A stretch of DNA of 64,000 nucleotides from Rostratula benghalensis (taxonomy: Eukaryota; Chordata; Aves; Charadriiformes; Rostratulidae), in assembly GCA_013399305.1 (NCBI GenBank), contig VXAI01000013.1:3549572-3613571 (forward strand), in the 5' to 3' direction. The notes under the pieces were generated by a model that was not told the DNA's origin, did not search any database, and saw only the letters and a list, made by a program, of their open reading frames with translations. Both the position numbers and the translations under genes were made by a program. Shown here in pieces: positions 38,256 to 51,514 of the stretch. Within the stretch, counting starts at the first letter, position 1, and every line of letters begins with the position of its first letter.

Positions 38256-38702
38256 TAGAATCATAGAATCATTTAGGTTGGAAAAGAACTTTAAGAGTCC
38301 AACTTTAAGCCTAACATTGCCAAGTCCACCACTAAACCATGTCTCTAAGCACCACATCTACACATGTTTTAAATACCTCCAGGGACAATGACTCAACCAC
38401 TACCCTGGGCAGCCTGTCACAGTGCTTGGCAACTGTTTTGATGAAGCAGTTTTTCCTAACACCCACTCTAAACCTTCCCTGGTGCAACTGGAGGCCATTT
38501 CCTCCTGTCCAGTCATGTGCTACTTGGGAGAAGAGATGGACCCCAACCTTGCTACAACCTCCTTTGAGGTAGTTTTTGAGAGTGATAAGGTCTCCCCTCA
38601 GCTTCCTTTTCTCTAGGCCGAACAACTCCAGTTCCCTCAGCTGCTCTTCAGAAGACTTGTCCTCTAGACCCTTCACCAGCTTTGTTTGTCTTCTTTGAAC
38701 AC
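38256..38702 (-). mobile_element. CR1 LINE 3' fragment, ORF2 C-terminus open
   Basis: Read on the minus strand, this is a CR1 with its 3' tail at 38256 (plus-strand ATAGAATCATAGAATCATTT). A frame of 114 codons (38676 to 38332) is still open and shows the CR1 ORF2 C-terminal landmarks [46 protein letters not shown] and [17 protein letters not shown]. It covers only the tail of pol, without catalytic residues, so it cannot move. The 5' truncation is near 38702. It belongs to a different CR1 subfamily from the copy at 23745, judging by its 3' UTR (words 'cctaacattgccaag' and 'ccactaaaccatgtc' on the plus strand). Confidence 0.95.
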
Positions 38703-38863
38703 ATTATAATCTAGAGTGGCAGTGTATCTGAGCGATAACAAGACTACTGTAGCTTGTTCTCCAGCAGGAACAAGATATGATGTTTTTAGCTGGTAGCTTA
38801 ATACTCTTGCTCTTCTCACAATCAACTAATTTTACTGAATTCAGCTTCTTTGCCCTTAGAGAT

Positions 38864-38985
38864 AGAATCATTGAATTGTCCACGTTGGAAGGAACCTTTC
38901 AGATCATTGAGTCCAACCATCAACCTAACACTGATAAAAGCCATCACTAAACCATATCACTAAGCACTACATCTCTATATATTTA
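38864..38985 (-). mobile_element. Short CR1 3'-end fragment
   Basis: Plus-strand words GATAGAATCATTGAATTGTC, TTGGAAGGAACCTTTCAGAT, GTCCAACCATCAACCTAACA and CACTAAACCATATCACTAAG are the reverse complement of a CR1 3' UTR of the same subfamily as the copy at 38256. Only about 120 bp remain. Its 3' end lies about 160 bp beyond the truncated 5' end of that copy. Confidence 0.88.
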
Positions 38986-39145
38986 TTTAGCCACTTATCT
39001 GACCTTAAAAACTGTTCTGTCCATTGTTCTGCAAACCTGGTTTATAGTATGGATTTTTAATTTTGTTGTCACAGTTTATTCTTTTCTTATGCATTCTTCT
39101 GTCTTTTGAAGTTTAACTTCCATTGTAAGAGTTTTATGTTTAAGA

Positions 39146-39436
39146 ACTGGAGAGGGACTCTGTAGGGGAGTGTAGCGATAGGACAAGGGATAATGGTTTA
39201 AAATTGAAAAAGGGGAGATTTAGATTAAATACTAGAAATTAATTCTTTACTGTGAGGGTGGTGAGACAGTGGAACAGGCTGCCCAGAGAAGTTGTGAATG
39301 TCCCGTGCCTGGAAGTTGGATGGGACTTTGAGAAACTTGGTCTACGGGGAGGTGTCCCTGCCCTTGGCTGGGCAGTTGGAATTCAATAATGTTTAAGGTC
39401 CCATCCAACTCAAACCATTCTATGATTCTACGTGAC
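39146..39436 (+). mobile_element. CR1 LINE 3' fragment
   Basis: A plus-strand CR1 with GGAGAGGGACTCTG, GTGTAGCGATAGGACAAGGG, ATGGTTTAAAATTGAAAAAG, AATTCTTTACTGTGAGGGTG and a 3' end TCTATGATTCTACGTGAC. It is the same subfamily as the copy at 23745-24157. It starts almost exactly where that copy resumes after its deletion. No long frame survives. Confidence 0.92.
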
Positions 39437-42400
39437 AGAAGTGCTGAATCAGCAGAAAGAGGATTCCTCCATGTCCTCCTGCCAGATCCTGTTAAAACTT
39501 AGCAGTCTCTAATAATATTTTGATTAAAATTTAGTATACAACCCATTTAAATCCTCACTTTCATAGAGAAAACATTTCCTGACATGCTGCTTTGGATTTT
39601 TGCATTTTAGTGGGTTTTATTTCATTACATTATTCCTTGTCCATTTGTGTTTGCCTTACTTTAAAAGAAGGTTGACAGTACAACAGAAGCCACACCAACA
39701 AGTATAAAATACAATTGTGCTGGCACGGCTGGCTTGTGTTTTTGATCTACCTTGTCTGCAGGTGTGGCAATCTGCTGAAGGAAGGCATGACCCTTAAAAT
39801 TTGTCTGCATAATACATAGGTGACTAATTTTCTAAGTAGGAAGCAGATACCGGATCTGTTAAAATCAGTGGGAGGTTAGGTCCTGAAATATCCTCGTGCA
39901 TCTGGCACTTAAGGATATATTTAAACAGCGTAAGTGCTACCTATATCCTAATATCCTGTCGTTAGAGGAATGTTTCAGAGAACCCACATAAGATGCTAAG
40001 AGCTAGAAAAGGTACCAAGTAATACGAAACATTAGGCGCAGGAACTTAGAATTTAGGCCCATGAGCTATATAAACCCTTCTTTCTCCATGGCAGAGATGC
40101 CTATAGGGTATTAATTTTAAGAAGACTTGGTTACATAGCTCTTCACATAGAGCAGAGGTCGTTGGATTAACATGATCAACAGAAGGAGAACTAGATTACA
40201 ACTCTGTCAGGGGCAAATGGGTTTTAGGGCACAGCTCAGCTGAATCAACAATCCCAATAAGAAGGCTCTGGGAATTAAAAACCTGTAGACAACTTTTAAA
40301 TGTCAATGTTAGAAGACAGTTTGGGTGAGGGAAAGCTATGAAATCCCTGAAACTCAAATAAAGCAGAGTGACTTGATGCAAGGTGAGCCAGTTAAGATAA
40401 GGTTTGAGAAGGAAGCTGAAGATAGTTGTTCTAAGACTGTTCCTGATCACAGAAGGGTGCCCATTTGTCAAAGGTCTTAAAGTATCTGTGTGGAACTGTT
40501 ACAGCTTGAGCCTAGAAACCGATGCTGTGTTTTCCAGGTTTTAGCCAACTACTCATAACTTATTTGTCCTCCTGCTCATCCTATATTCTAAGGTTAGTAG
40601 CGACCTGGACTCAAAATCAGTTCCAGAGTACATGGGGATTCTCCCTAAATCAGACATTTACTTAGCTGTTTTGAGATATATATAGACAAAATTATAGGAA
40701 GGTATTATAAAAAAATGGATAATCTTTCCCAGTTTCTCTGCGAAAGGTGAACATTCTGGTTTCATTTTCAGCTTTGTATGCACAGTTTATGGGAAATAAA
40801 CAACGTGTCAGTATTCAACTGTGCCAAGAGAATGCTGATATATTGTGTGTTTCACTCTCAATTATCCATGGGCTGTTTATCCAGGTTGCAGATTAACTAT
40901 GTCGTGGATGCAAGACAATGGAGCTGGCTCTCTGCACAGCTGGTTGGTTTTGGCTTGGATTAACTCAGGTGCAGTTAATAAAGCATTTCATCAGCTTTCA
41001 TTGGTACAGACCCCACACCAATAACTCATGCACGCCTGACCTGGCTGTGTGCAGATTTGGTGTGTCTCTCACTCCTGTCACCTTCTGTGGAGCACTAGTT
41101 TTTGTCTGAATGGCTTGAGTCAAATTTGTCTTTTTAGCTCCCATTCAGAGCTGATACTACTGGACTACTTCTGGTGGCTCTGCAGAGCTCTACAGCATCA
41201 GATCTTCAGAGAGCTTGTCAGAGTGAACTCAGTACCATGACAGTGTTTTGAGCAAAAGTGAGGGTGTGCTGTATCTGAGTTAAGAAGCCTCCCCAAGACA
41301 GCAGCACTGGAGAGTGGAGTACACAAGCACCACCTAAATAGTCTGAGCAGGCCTGGTCCTGCACAGACCCAAGAGGATGCTCCTCTTAATGCTTCCCAGG
41401 TTGCATGATATGGGATGATCCCAAACCTTGCTTCTTTGACAGAAAGGCTTTACAGGCTTAACTGGTAACAGAGCTACAGAACAAAGTCCTTATTTAATGT
41501 AAATCACTAGAGCCACCGTATAAATTAGCATGTGTCATTTCAGCTTGTCTCGAGATAGAATCTGCCTGGCTACCCCTCATTTTTCATTGCTCTCTGTTGT
41601 TTTTCTGGTTGCATAAGCCAAATAAGTTTAAGTTTGCTATATCAGCAAAACTGTCAGTTATGTCTGTGTGCTAGTAACCCAGTCAACTGAAATAAGCTTC
41701 TTACTTCTCAGCCTTCTGTCCTCTCTTCAGTCAGGGAATATGGGACAGATTTATTTCAGGGGTCATAAACTGCCCATTGGCACTGTATGTGAGGCATATA
41801 CATAGCCGCTTAGCTGCTACCACATCATGTGTGATGAGTACATTCTCTCCCTCCTTTCCTAACAGGTGGCTCTTTCTGGCTGTCCATTTTCATGCCCACA
41901 CAGTACTTCTTTCTCCCTCATTTGAAATCAAAGACTCACTGATAGCAGAGCTGAGTCTTGAAGTTTATGCCTCTTAGAATAGAGCCTTTCAGTCCTTCTG
42001 CAGGGCTGTAACAGGCTGGTGCCACAGTGTGCTATGAGCAGAGCTGCTGAGGTGAATACATGAAGTATATTATTTGGGAGAAAGAATGAGACAACAGCAT
42101 GCTTCTGTAGAGCTGTGCACAGAGACAGAGAAATTGCAAAGATTCCTTTTCTTTTTGGTTTTCAATCAACTGAGTTTAAGGAAAATGCATTAGTACTATG
42201 TCCCAAATGGAGGCTCAGAAAATTATCCCATATTCTGTTCCTATTTTGGAAAGGGAATGGGAGCTCCAAACTTCCATTTTATAATACAAAATTTCCCAGG
42301 GATATTGCTTTAAGGGACATACTAGAGTCCTACTAGCTGTTGGATAACTCATTCTGGAAGCTCTACCTCATTGTTTGCCTTTTCTCTCCCCTCCCTCACC

Positions 42401-45400
42401 CAGAGCAAGCATTCCCACCAGAGAATGGATCAGATCTAGTCAGCCTAGATCTGGCCTCTGTAGGGAATTATCACAGCAACAGTCTAGCTTCTTTCCCCCA
42501 ACCAGTGTTCAGTCCACAGCTGGAAGATATTACTTCTGAGAGTCATTTAGTAAATTTATGTGACTGGAATTATTGATGGCTGACAAGGAAAAAATGGAAA
42601 AGAGATGAGTAAGCCTACACAGAAAACTTCACAACCATGATGATCTACTCTTTGACAGAGAATGTGGGCCAAGGCATCGCATATTCATACTTACACTATT
42701 CAGCCTAAATCTCCTCAAAATCTGACACTTGTTGCATATTCCCCAAATGGGAGAAGAACTGACAGAAATATAAAAGTTTAGGACTCGGGCTTACAGTCAA
42801 GTTATTGTGTTTCAACAGCTGACTGTGACGAACTGAGGTGTGAATGCAGCTGAAGCTGGATGACTTCATGTAACACTTCCTCGTGTATGCTCACAGTCTG
42901 TGTGTGCCCACTAAGCAGAAGTTGTTAGGCCACAGAAACTTGATCAAGAGCAACTTGATGCAATTATTACCAAGTTTTCAGTTGACATTAGGATTCAGAT
43001 ACCTTCCTTTTTTTAAGAGAAAACATGAAATTATCCCTTGGTAGGCAACACCTGACATGAGGAGGAGAAGGCAGAAAGGACAGATTGTCTTTGCTGAGTT
43101 GGTCTAAAGTTCCGGACTGAGGAACTCTTTGTGTGGCACAGATGCTTTCAGGACTGACTGTTTTTCATCAAAAACTGTTGGAGATTTGGAGAGTTATAAA
43201 TAGCTCCTACTTCATTAGCTGAGACCTCAAAGACTTCAAGCACAGGTGCAGGGATTTCTACAGGGATGAGAGAGGAAAGATCACTCTCAGTGGAACTGGT
43301 GTGTCCTTGAGAGTGAAAAATCAAAAGTCACTTTTCTGTTTCTTGTTGCTGAATGGAATATAACACTTAAACAGACACATGCCACAGAGAAAAAAATTAA
43401 AGGAGATCAGATACTGATTTTAGCAATGCTTCCTTGCATTATTCTTGATTTTGAAATTATTTGAATGGAAGCTACTGTTAAACTGATAACACGTTGTGAA
43501 AATGTGTGATGACTGGCTCCTACGAACAGTGAGAAAAATGGATTCATGGAAAGTATGGTATCTGATCAGAATATTAATGATCTCCTTCCCTTGTATATTA
43601 TACCAGCAAACATTTAAAAAAAATTATCTGTCATGAACATCTGTTACCAGTCAAGCAAATGGTAACAACAGTAAGCAGCCTTTCTTTCATCCTGTGCAGA
43701 GGTTCATCATTACACATCTCCAAGTTCAAAGTGAAGGTCAGACTGGAAAGGTGAGGAACATAAGAATTCTACAGCAAATACTCGGAAAAAACCCCAAGGT
43801 TACAGCTATGAGCTCTCCTCCTAAGCATCATTCTGATCCATAGCCTGAAGAGATGTCATCTTTGTAGCACAAACAGGAAGAGAGAGCATAGCAACAAAAA
43901 CGTAGAGTGGCTGAGCAGTGGTTTTAATGAGGAAGAGGGCAATAAGAAGAGTTCAGCTAATGGTAACAGAAGAGAAAAACAGTACAGTCAAGGAACTTCT
44001 TAGCCTTAAGAACTTGAACATGTTTTTTCTCGCTGAACCAAAACTTTTAAACGCCTACTGAAGCTTAATCAGAATTTAGTATATTATTAAAAATAAGCCA
44101 GTGATTGAAACCTTTAACAAATGAAATATTTTGACTAATAATATCACACAGGGATTTGAAAACTGGGACCTATGCAAAAACAGGTTGAGATTCTTATAGT
44201 ACTAAATAAGTTGAGGCTCTTACATCATCAAGATGTAATTTAGCATTGTAATTACTTTGCGTTTTAAAGGCTGCATGCAAATGTCTTAAAAATATTAACA
44301 AAACAGCTGCTCTAATTTTTTAAGTTTATACATTTTTTTCCTCTATTTGTGGTCAGGAAACTAAGTGATAGGAATGTGGTTTACACATCGATCTAGCATG
44401 GAGATTGAAGTATTTCTTAGAATTCCTCACATCAAGATTCTCAGCCTTAGATCTATCATCAATAGACTTCAGTTCCCTATATAGTCATTCTCGTGATATC
44501 TAGAGATATCAGATAAAAAGCTGTCTGAAGATATCAAGAGAGATCATAATTCTGCAAGTGAGGTTGATAGACTGGATATATGAATTAAAATGAATCTTGA
44601 AGATATGGTGTGAAGCAACTAAATGGACTCAGCAGAAAGAAAACCACTTTACAGTGATGAGTGGCAGAATAAGTAAATATTGTAGTTGAATGAGCTTAAT
44701 TTATGGTGGTGGTATAATAAATTTAGTTTAAACTTTAGTTGGTTTAGTTTTTACCTACCTGCACTATTATTTTGTACTCCTTCAGGGTTCATATCATGAA
44801 CATCAGCGTACTTCAACACTTCGAAAATTCACTAACTTAAAAGAACTGGAAAGCTGCAGTGTCAGTTCTGTAAATGTCATTAGTGTACACTTAAAACTAG
44901 CATTTTTGTTAGAAACAAAAAAGCAGAAAGGAATTTAAGAGGTTACATTTACTCTGGTTCTTTTGGATAGTTACATAATGGAATTCAATTCGCTATGCTA
45001 TGTAAAAACAGGTATGATTTATTTTGTCCCTCACCAGCATTCTTAAAATTAGCTAAGCAACACATATGCACATAAATATACACTACTCAATACAAGTCCC
45101 ATCTCGTTAGATCTATTCATAGCTCTATTTCTAAGCTCAGCAGCAACTTTGTAGAATTTCTTTCACACTATGAGCTTGTCGTTCCGAAGCACAGTTGATA
45201 AGTACTGTACAGCACTCAGTCAGGAAATTTATATGCTGACCTTAAGACCTTTCTACTTATTTTACTGGAAATACTTCCTTTTATGTCTTAGGTTCTCAGC
45301 TCTATGTTAACAATTCATACCCCTCAGCTGATCACTAGACATCCCAGTTTGTTTCCTCCCAATCACAGAGTTCTTCCCATTTAGAGCAGAGACTTTTTGT

Positions 45401-48033
45401 TATCCCTGCGTAACTGCAGCATTTTGAAGCACTAACTGCTATACAATTTCTGTTATGACAGTCTTCAAGGTCATCTGATACTGCATGATAACCTGATGCT
45501 TCTCTGTATTGCAGATGCTTCCCAATTTTGCATCACTAATTAAGTTCTAAGAAAAAGGAGCCCATGCTTTTCTTTTCCACTCCTGTTAGCCATTATGCCT
45601 TGCACTTTGCATTCTCAGCTACTGTCATTAATGAAATCTGAGAGGATATGTTGTGTAGTTTTCAGAGAACTGCTGAATGGCTTATCTTTTCCCCCCATCC
45701 CTGAGTTTTTCATGTTTATGGCTCAAACCCCTGCTCTTTTAATTTTCTTATCCTCTACCAGATCTTACTCAGCTTCATTCTCACTTTACCCCTACAGCTC
45801 CTGTGTCTGAAGATGTAATTTTACACTCATTTCCTTCCATCAGTACACTTTTGCATTCATTGTGTACCCTTCTTCCTCCTAATTTTTCCTAGAGCACTTG
45901 CTATCTTAGGTTATCTTTTGGCTTCCTGATCTTGTCATGCTTTTGCTTTTTTTCCTAATGACTTGAAAAAACTTCAGTGACTACCACGAGCTTTTAAGTG
46001 ACTGAATGTATTCTTCAACCAGGAAACTCACCTAATGGGACACATGTCACTTGTCCCACCATAAAAGATAATCAGTTTATTCTCCTGGCTCTTATCAGAA
46101 GTCTCTTTAACCTTACAGTCTCATCTAATTTATATTCTTACTAAATGCATGCTGTCAAGCAACACATTTTCTACTGGATCTGCTCAAACAACAAGTGCAC
46201 AATTTCTTAGCCAGGACTCTTGGGTGATAAAAACCTGGCTCTTTACCATGCTTTTAAGAGTCTTCAGTCCTTTATTCCCTCCCTTCTGTCTGAGAGTCAT
46301 GTTTTCTTCTCCTTCTCAACATCTTGAAAATAATTTCACTTGGTCTCTCAGTTCTAGCCATTTCTTTTCCCCTCAGTGAAAACAGGTTTTCTACAACGCT
46401 TTTTCTTGCTTTTTCTAGTCATTTGCTAATGGAGCTTTGCTAATGGAGCAACTCAGTGTCTCAATCCCTCTCTTGCTGGCCTCACCCCCCTCTGTCACAT
46501 GGTCTTCTATTACCCCCTGCATTTATGTATGGTTTTTTTGCCCAATGTGTGCTTGAAAATGTGAAGTTGTTTGTGCTTCTGGCACTCTTCCCACAAATAC
46601 TCAAACTCGCACTTACCTTCTGTGTTGATCACTGCATTCTAGCACTCATGTCTTCTCTCATGAGTTCTGTCAATTGATACTTCATGCCTTAACAGACTCT
46701 GTGAAGTTCCCACTCAAGGGCAATGTAGACCCTGAAATCTCCACATCCAGTAATCCTGATTGTCTTGGCAAATCTTAAGATTTTACTCGCTGAAGGTTTA
46801 GATACCATTACTTTCTCCTCTTGCAAGTTCCCAGCTTGAAAGAAAGAAAATTCTTCTGGTTTAGCCCCTGTACTTCTTTCTTCATGTCTTTATAAGCTTT
46901 TGTCTGGGTCAATGCTGTCAGCTCACTGAGACTCAGCAGTTTGCTATTTTTCAGCTGGGATCAGTCAAAAGCAGGAAGCTCTCTTAACACCACTAGCTGC
47001 AATGCCTCAGTCCTACTCATGAAAGAAAGTTGTGATTTGAGAAGCTGGGAATATTCCAAAAAACCAGAACTAAGAGCTTTAAGCATATTACCTGAAAGGG
47101 ACAAAAGCCAGAGAGTGAATAAAAAGCAAAGCATGCTAGAATTTTCTACTAACTCAAACGTAACTTTTTAAAAACAGTGAAAGAGGGATTTATTTAAATT
47201 GAATAATCTTCCATTAATCAATGAGAAAATTTGAGTGTGTTGGACTATGGCTTTTTTTGGCACAAGATTTGTTTGTATACAGATTTTTTACTTTATTTTA
47301 AGCTAGTAAATTTAAAGTTACAGTTTCCACAATTTTTTTTTTAATGTTAGTGTGTTGGCTTTTTACTTGGAAACTGAACCTTTGGTTAGATTGTAATGAT
47401 TACTCTTGGTCTTAAGTAAGCAAAAAGGCAATTACTTTTTTGCAAATGCAAAATTGCTTTGCACACCCATGTAACCTACCCTATCACCAAATTCCAGAGA
47501 TCTTATTACCTTATTATTTTTCAGCCATGATAGATACCAGAAGAGTACTGGGTGTACTTCTACAGAGCATTTACTTGGATCAGTTCCATTATTCTAATTC
47601 TTTATATGCCTCAATTCCTCAATCCATTCCTTTATATTGTCTCAACAACCTGCATGTACTTTGGCAAAGTAGGAGGAAAGAAGTCTCCTTGTACTTGCTA
47701 CGGTTTTGGTTGTTTTTTTCAGGGAACTTTTCTCTGCTTTTTCAAGGGCTCTCTTATCAGACTGTCTCCTGTTTTCCTCTTATGTGGAATGTCATGAATC
47801 ATTTTTATTTTCCACCTTAACTATTGTATGTGGATGGATATGCTTTCTTGAAACATAAGAGAATTTTTTATTTTAGTCCAAACTGAAAATCAGGAAGATT
47901 GAGAACTTCCTCATTCCTTTCAGAAACCTCCTGAAATGTTCTGGTGTATATTCAACATTTTATCTTTGGCTAAACCTTAAATGATATTGCTAGCTTCCTA
48001 TCCCCAGCTCTATATCAGTTTGCCTAACTTCAG
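39437..48033. other. Non-coding stretch
   Basis: No gene was recognised over 8.6 kb. A 14-bp unit TTTGCTAATGGAGC is perfectly duplicated at 46422-46449. Words near 39860-39905 (AAAATCAGTGGGAGGTTAGG, AAATATCC) recall an old amniote repeat but are too diverged to call. Several pyrimidine-rich frames at 45595-47820 (up to 126 codons) are hydrophobic, domain-free and judged spurious. Confidence 0.5.
46422..46449. repeat. Two tandem copies of a 14-bp unit
   Basis: TTTGCTAATGGAGC is repeated without change and without a gap, indicating a recent slippage or microduplication event. Confidence 0.92.
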
Positions 48034-48290
48034 TCATAGAATCATAGGATGGTTAGAGTTGGAAGGGACATAAAGGATCATCGAGTTCCAACCCCCCTAC
48101 CATGGGCAGGGACACCTCCCACTAGATCTGGTTGCTCAAAGTCCCATCCATCCTGCCAGGCCTTGAACACTCCTAGGGATGGGGCTTCCGCAGCTTCTCT
48201 GGGCAGCCAGATCCAGTGTCTCACCACCCTCACAGTAAAGAATTTCTTTCTAGTATCTAGTCTAAATCTCCCCTCTTTCAATTAGTCCTG
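48034..48290 (-). mobile_element. CR1 LINE 3' fragment
   Basis: Read on the minus strand it shows the CR1 C-terminal frame [21 protein letters not shown] and PSLGVFKAW, followed by the 3' UTR and the tail at 48034 (plus-strand CAGTCATAGAATCATAGGAT). It is the same subfamily as 23745 and 39146. It is 5'-truncated near 48290. Confidence 0.94.
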
Positions 48291-51200
48291 ACAACCTGTT
48301 GACTTTTTGCTCATAGGGACAGAAATATCCCTTCCTCCTTCCTCCCAAGAGTTATGCTTTCTACAGCTGAAGACAAATACAGGCAGAGGACTGTGAAATC
48401 CCTTAGAGAAGTAATATAACTGCAACAAATGTCATGAAAGAAGATGAACAGCAAAACCAAATTCATAAACGGGGCCATTTCTACAGGCACTTTCAGCTTG
48501 GTCTAGAAAAGGATGGTAATATACTCTTTTGTCAGGAAAACTATTAGCAGTCATAGTAGACCTTGGACTAAATCCTCAACTGCATGCAATGTTGGGGTTC
48601 ATTACTTTAAATGAAGCCACATCAGTTTAAGCAACTGGAAGAATCGGTCCATTTTACTCTCTCTCAAATAGTAGCTTAATAACACTGAAGAACTTTTCAA
48701 GCAACTCCCTAATTTTATGTGGCAAAAGGACAGGAGGTAGCAAAGCAATGATGTCTGATTTATTTCATTAATTGCTCTTTTGTTTTGCTTTGGTTTATTT
48801 TTGTCTGTGTGTGGTAGAATCTCAACAGAACCAGTTAGGGTATTAAAGGATTAGTGTTATATTGCTATATTCAGACCTCTTAAATTGTGTTTCCAGCCAA
48901 GAGATAGGAAGAATGGAAGGGCAGAATGACCAGCAGATGCAATCAAGTACCAAAAAGATGCTACACATTTTTATTTTCCTTTACATCTGAAGAGATGACC
49001 CATTGTCCAAGCAGCACACCTCCAAAGGGATGTAATCATTCATTTGGCTCTAAGCTCAAAAGTTCATGCTGGGCTTACTGCACTCCTGATATATTCATAT
49101 GCTGAAAAGAGGCACAGCAATGGCTAGGAATGGATTTTAGAAGTATAACACTCCTTCAGGTATTCTACAGCTTTAAAGAAACCCAAGGAGATGTTGCAGA
49201 GCAAAACCATGGAATAGTTGCACAGTGCATTGTTCCTTCAGCAGAACAGCCCTGCAGCCATGCTCAGTCTGTCCAGTTGCCTTCAACTGAGGTGTAAGTC
49301 CTCTGTAATTACCAAGTGCTACAAAAGTACCATCTTACCTCACTGATACCAGAAGTTGTGGTTTCAGCTAGCATGATTATAGCTCAGAAAGCAGAGCCCT
49401 ACTCAGTCTACAATAAGTCAGTGGAGTTACTGTCATCAAAATGAATCTGGACTTAGACATTAAAAGAAAGTATTAGTTGAAGAGCCAGAGAGGATCATAT
49501 GTTCAGTATGCATGGGCTCTGTGACAGAGTATGCATATTTCTTTCAGGTACTCTTATACACAAGCTGTGGATACTCAGCTTTTTGGCTGCATAACTACTT
49601 GGAAATGTACCACGCCGTTTGATAAGACCCAGATGGTAACCAGATGGCTACATGTGACTCTCTGGAAGTGCTGCTACAGACAGGGACTAAGAAATCGAAC
49701 TAAGTCTACAAACATCACCCTCTCTTTCCCATAACTTTTGTTAATAGAGAGTTGAGATTACCATACTACATCCCCACTGTTAAATAACGGCAGATGTTGG
49801 TGGGGGTTGCAGATCATTTTCCCATTTCAGGAAAAACAAAACCACTCTGACCCAGGGCCTAGGCATTTTTCAATCATGACTTGTTTACCTACTTGATATA
49901 TCCTACATTGTCAAATTTTCAACTTGAAATTGATATGAAAATAAGTAAATATTACACTGTCTTCAGGAATACAGCGAATTGCTCCAGCTACTCCCTTTCT
50001 AAGAGCTCTCCCTTTGACCAACTGAGAAGCCATCTGTTTCTTAAGGGGAAAGACACACTCTTACTTGCACTAACCACCTAACAGCTGACATGCAGGCAAA
50101 AACCACACAGGCAAACTCATCTTTCGGAAATCTTGGCTCTGACACCAATGACTAGCTCTTGAGAGAACTCCTGTATAAGAGGAATTCCAGCTACAGAGAT
50201 GCAAACAGACCTCTCTTGCCACTTGTTAGTAATGTCACTTTCCAAACCAGTATTAGGTAAGAGTTATAATATTTGTTCTACAGTACTTTTCCAGGCACTA
50301 CATTGTTTACGGTAAGAAAGAGAACTTACAGGATGGTGATGATTCACTCCACCATGGTATTTTCCAGCCACATTGAAAGACAAGGTGATGACTCAACTGC
50401 TTCTTCCAGTCACGTATCAGGAACTCGAAGCACAATTTGAGCAAATTTTTTTTCATTTCTCAAAACCATTGGCTGGCCATACTCTTCTCGAAGTCACCGT
50501 ACTCTTCTCTAAACATAACAGAAAAACCTCTTATTACACAGAAAGTCTAAAAGATGATATAGCATAACCTGTAACACCAGCCATCGTTCTCCCTCTCTCA
50601 CACATTGTTGTAGTTTGCAGTGAAAAAAATATGCTGATGTGAAGATTTAGTGATACAAATGCAACCTGGAGGATTTAAGTGTTGATAGTCTAGTATTGCT
50701 ACAATGCCATGAAAAAAAATAACACAGTCCAGTTTTTATGTGTGTGAAATACTGTGGTTTTGCAGGAATTTTTTTGGGAACTTCTTCATAAAAATTTATT
50801 TGTATCTTCTCACTACATTAATATTTCCTAATGTTGGTCAGTGTTTTACTGTAAAGTTTCTGTTTTACCTTAATTTAGATCCTATTATGCAGCCATTGCT
50901 TCTGTGTGATAAAACACAATAATATACCTTCATAATGGTACCTGACACAAGCATTGCAAAATATCCAAGTTTAACGGTACCAAAGCTTCTAGGCATCAAA
51001 ATCCCTTTCCTCCATGAGTCATAAATTAAGTAATTTTCAGCTCTGTAGGCAAAGTATACATTGTGTTTGTTGTTAAATATATTAGATATTTATTCAGGAC
51101 ATAAACCAATTAGATAATGGAGGTACATTGATAGGAAGATGTGTATGTTCCTGTGCACAAAGGAGATACAAGAAAGAAAGGTAAAGAGATAAAAGGGAGA

Positions 51201-51514
51201 CATCTGTGGTGGGGAACAGATTTAAATACAGGGAAGCATTGCCACTCAGAATAAGAACCAAGATGTTATTTTTAAAATATCATAGCTGTCATTTTGATGG
51301 GAGAAGCAGCCCATCACAATTACATTCTTTGCAGCCTAAAGCTTTCCTAGGAGATCCCAGGACACAGCTGAATGTTAATAGTTTTCTGATTTAGCAGTTT
51401 GAAACTGAACATTCTGTTGATGAACTTCTGTCAAAAGGTTCATTACTTAATCATTACTCTATTTTTAATAATGAATATTTTAATGTGTTTTACCTCTTCT
51501 TGAATATTTACTTT
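48291..51514. other. Non-coding stretch, nothing recognised
   Basis: AT-rich unique-looking DNA. Open frames up to about 70 codons have no domain. No transposon or tandem repeat was recognised. Confidence 0.5.

Noticed and set aside
37881..38258. 125-codon plus-strand frame
   Set aside because: It has no recognisable family and its end runs into the tail of a CR1 element, so it is not a conserved gene.
39860..39910. AAAATCAGTGGGAGGTTAGG words resembling an old amniote repeat
   Set aside because: Too short and diverged to assign without a profile search.
47440..47820. 126-codon hydrophobic plus-strand frame
   Set aside because: The hydrophobicity follows from T-rich sequence. A second frame overlaps it and no family signature is present.
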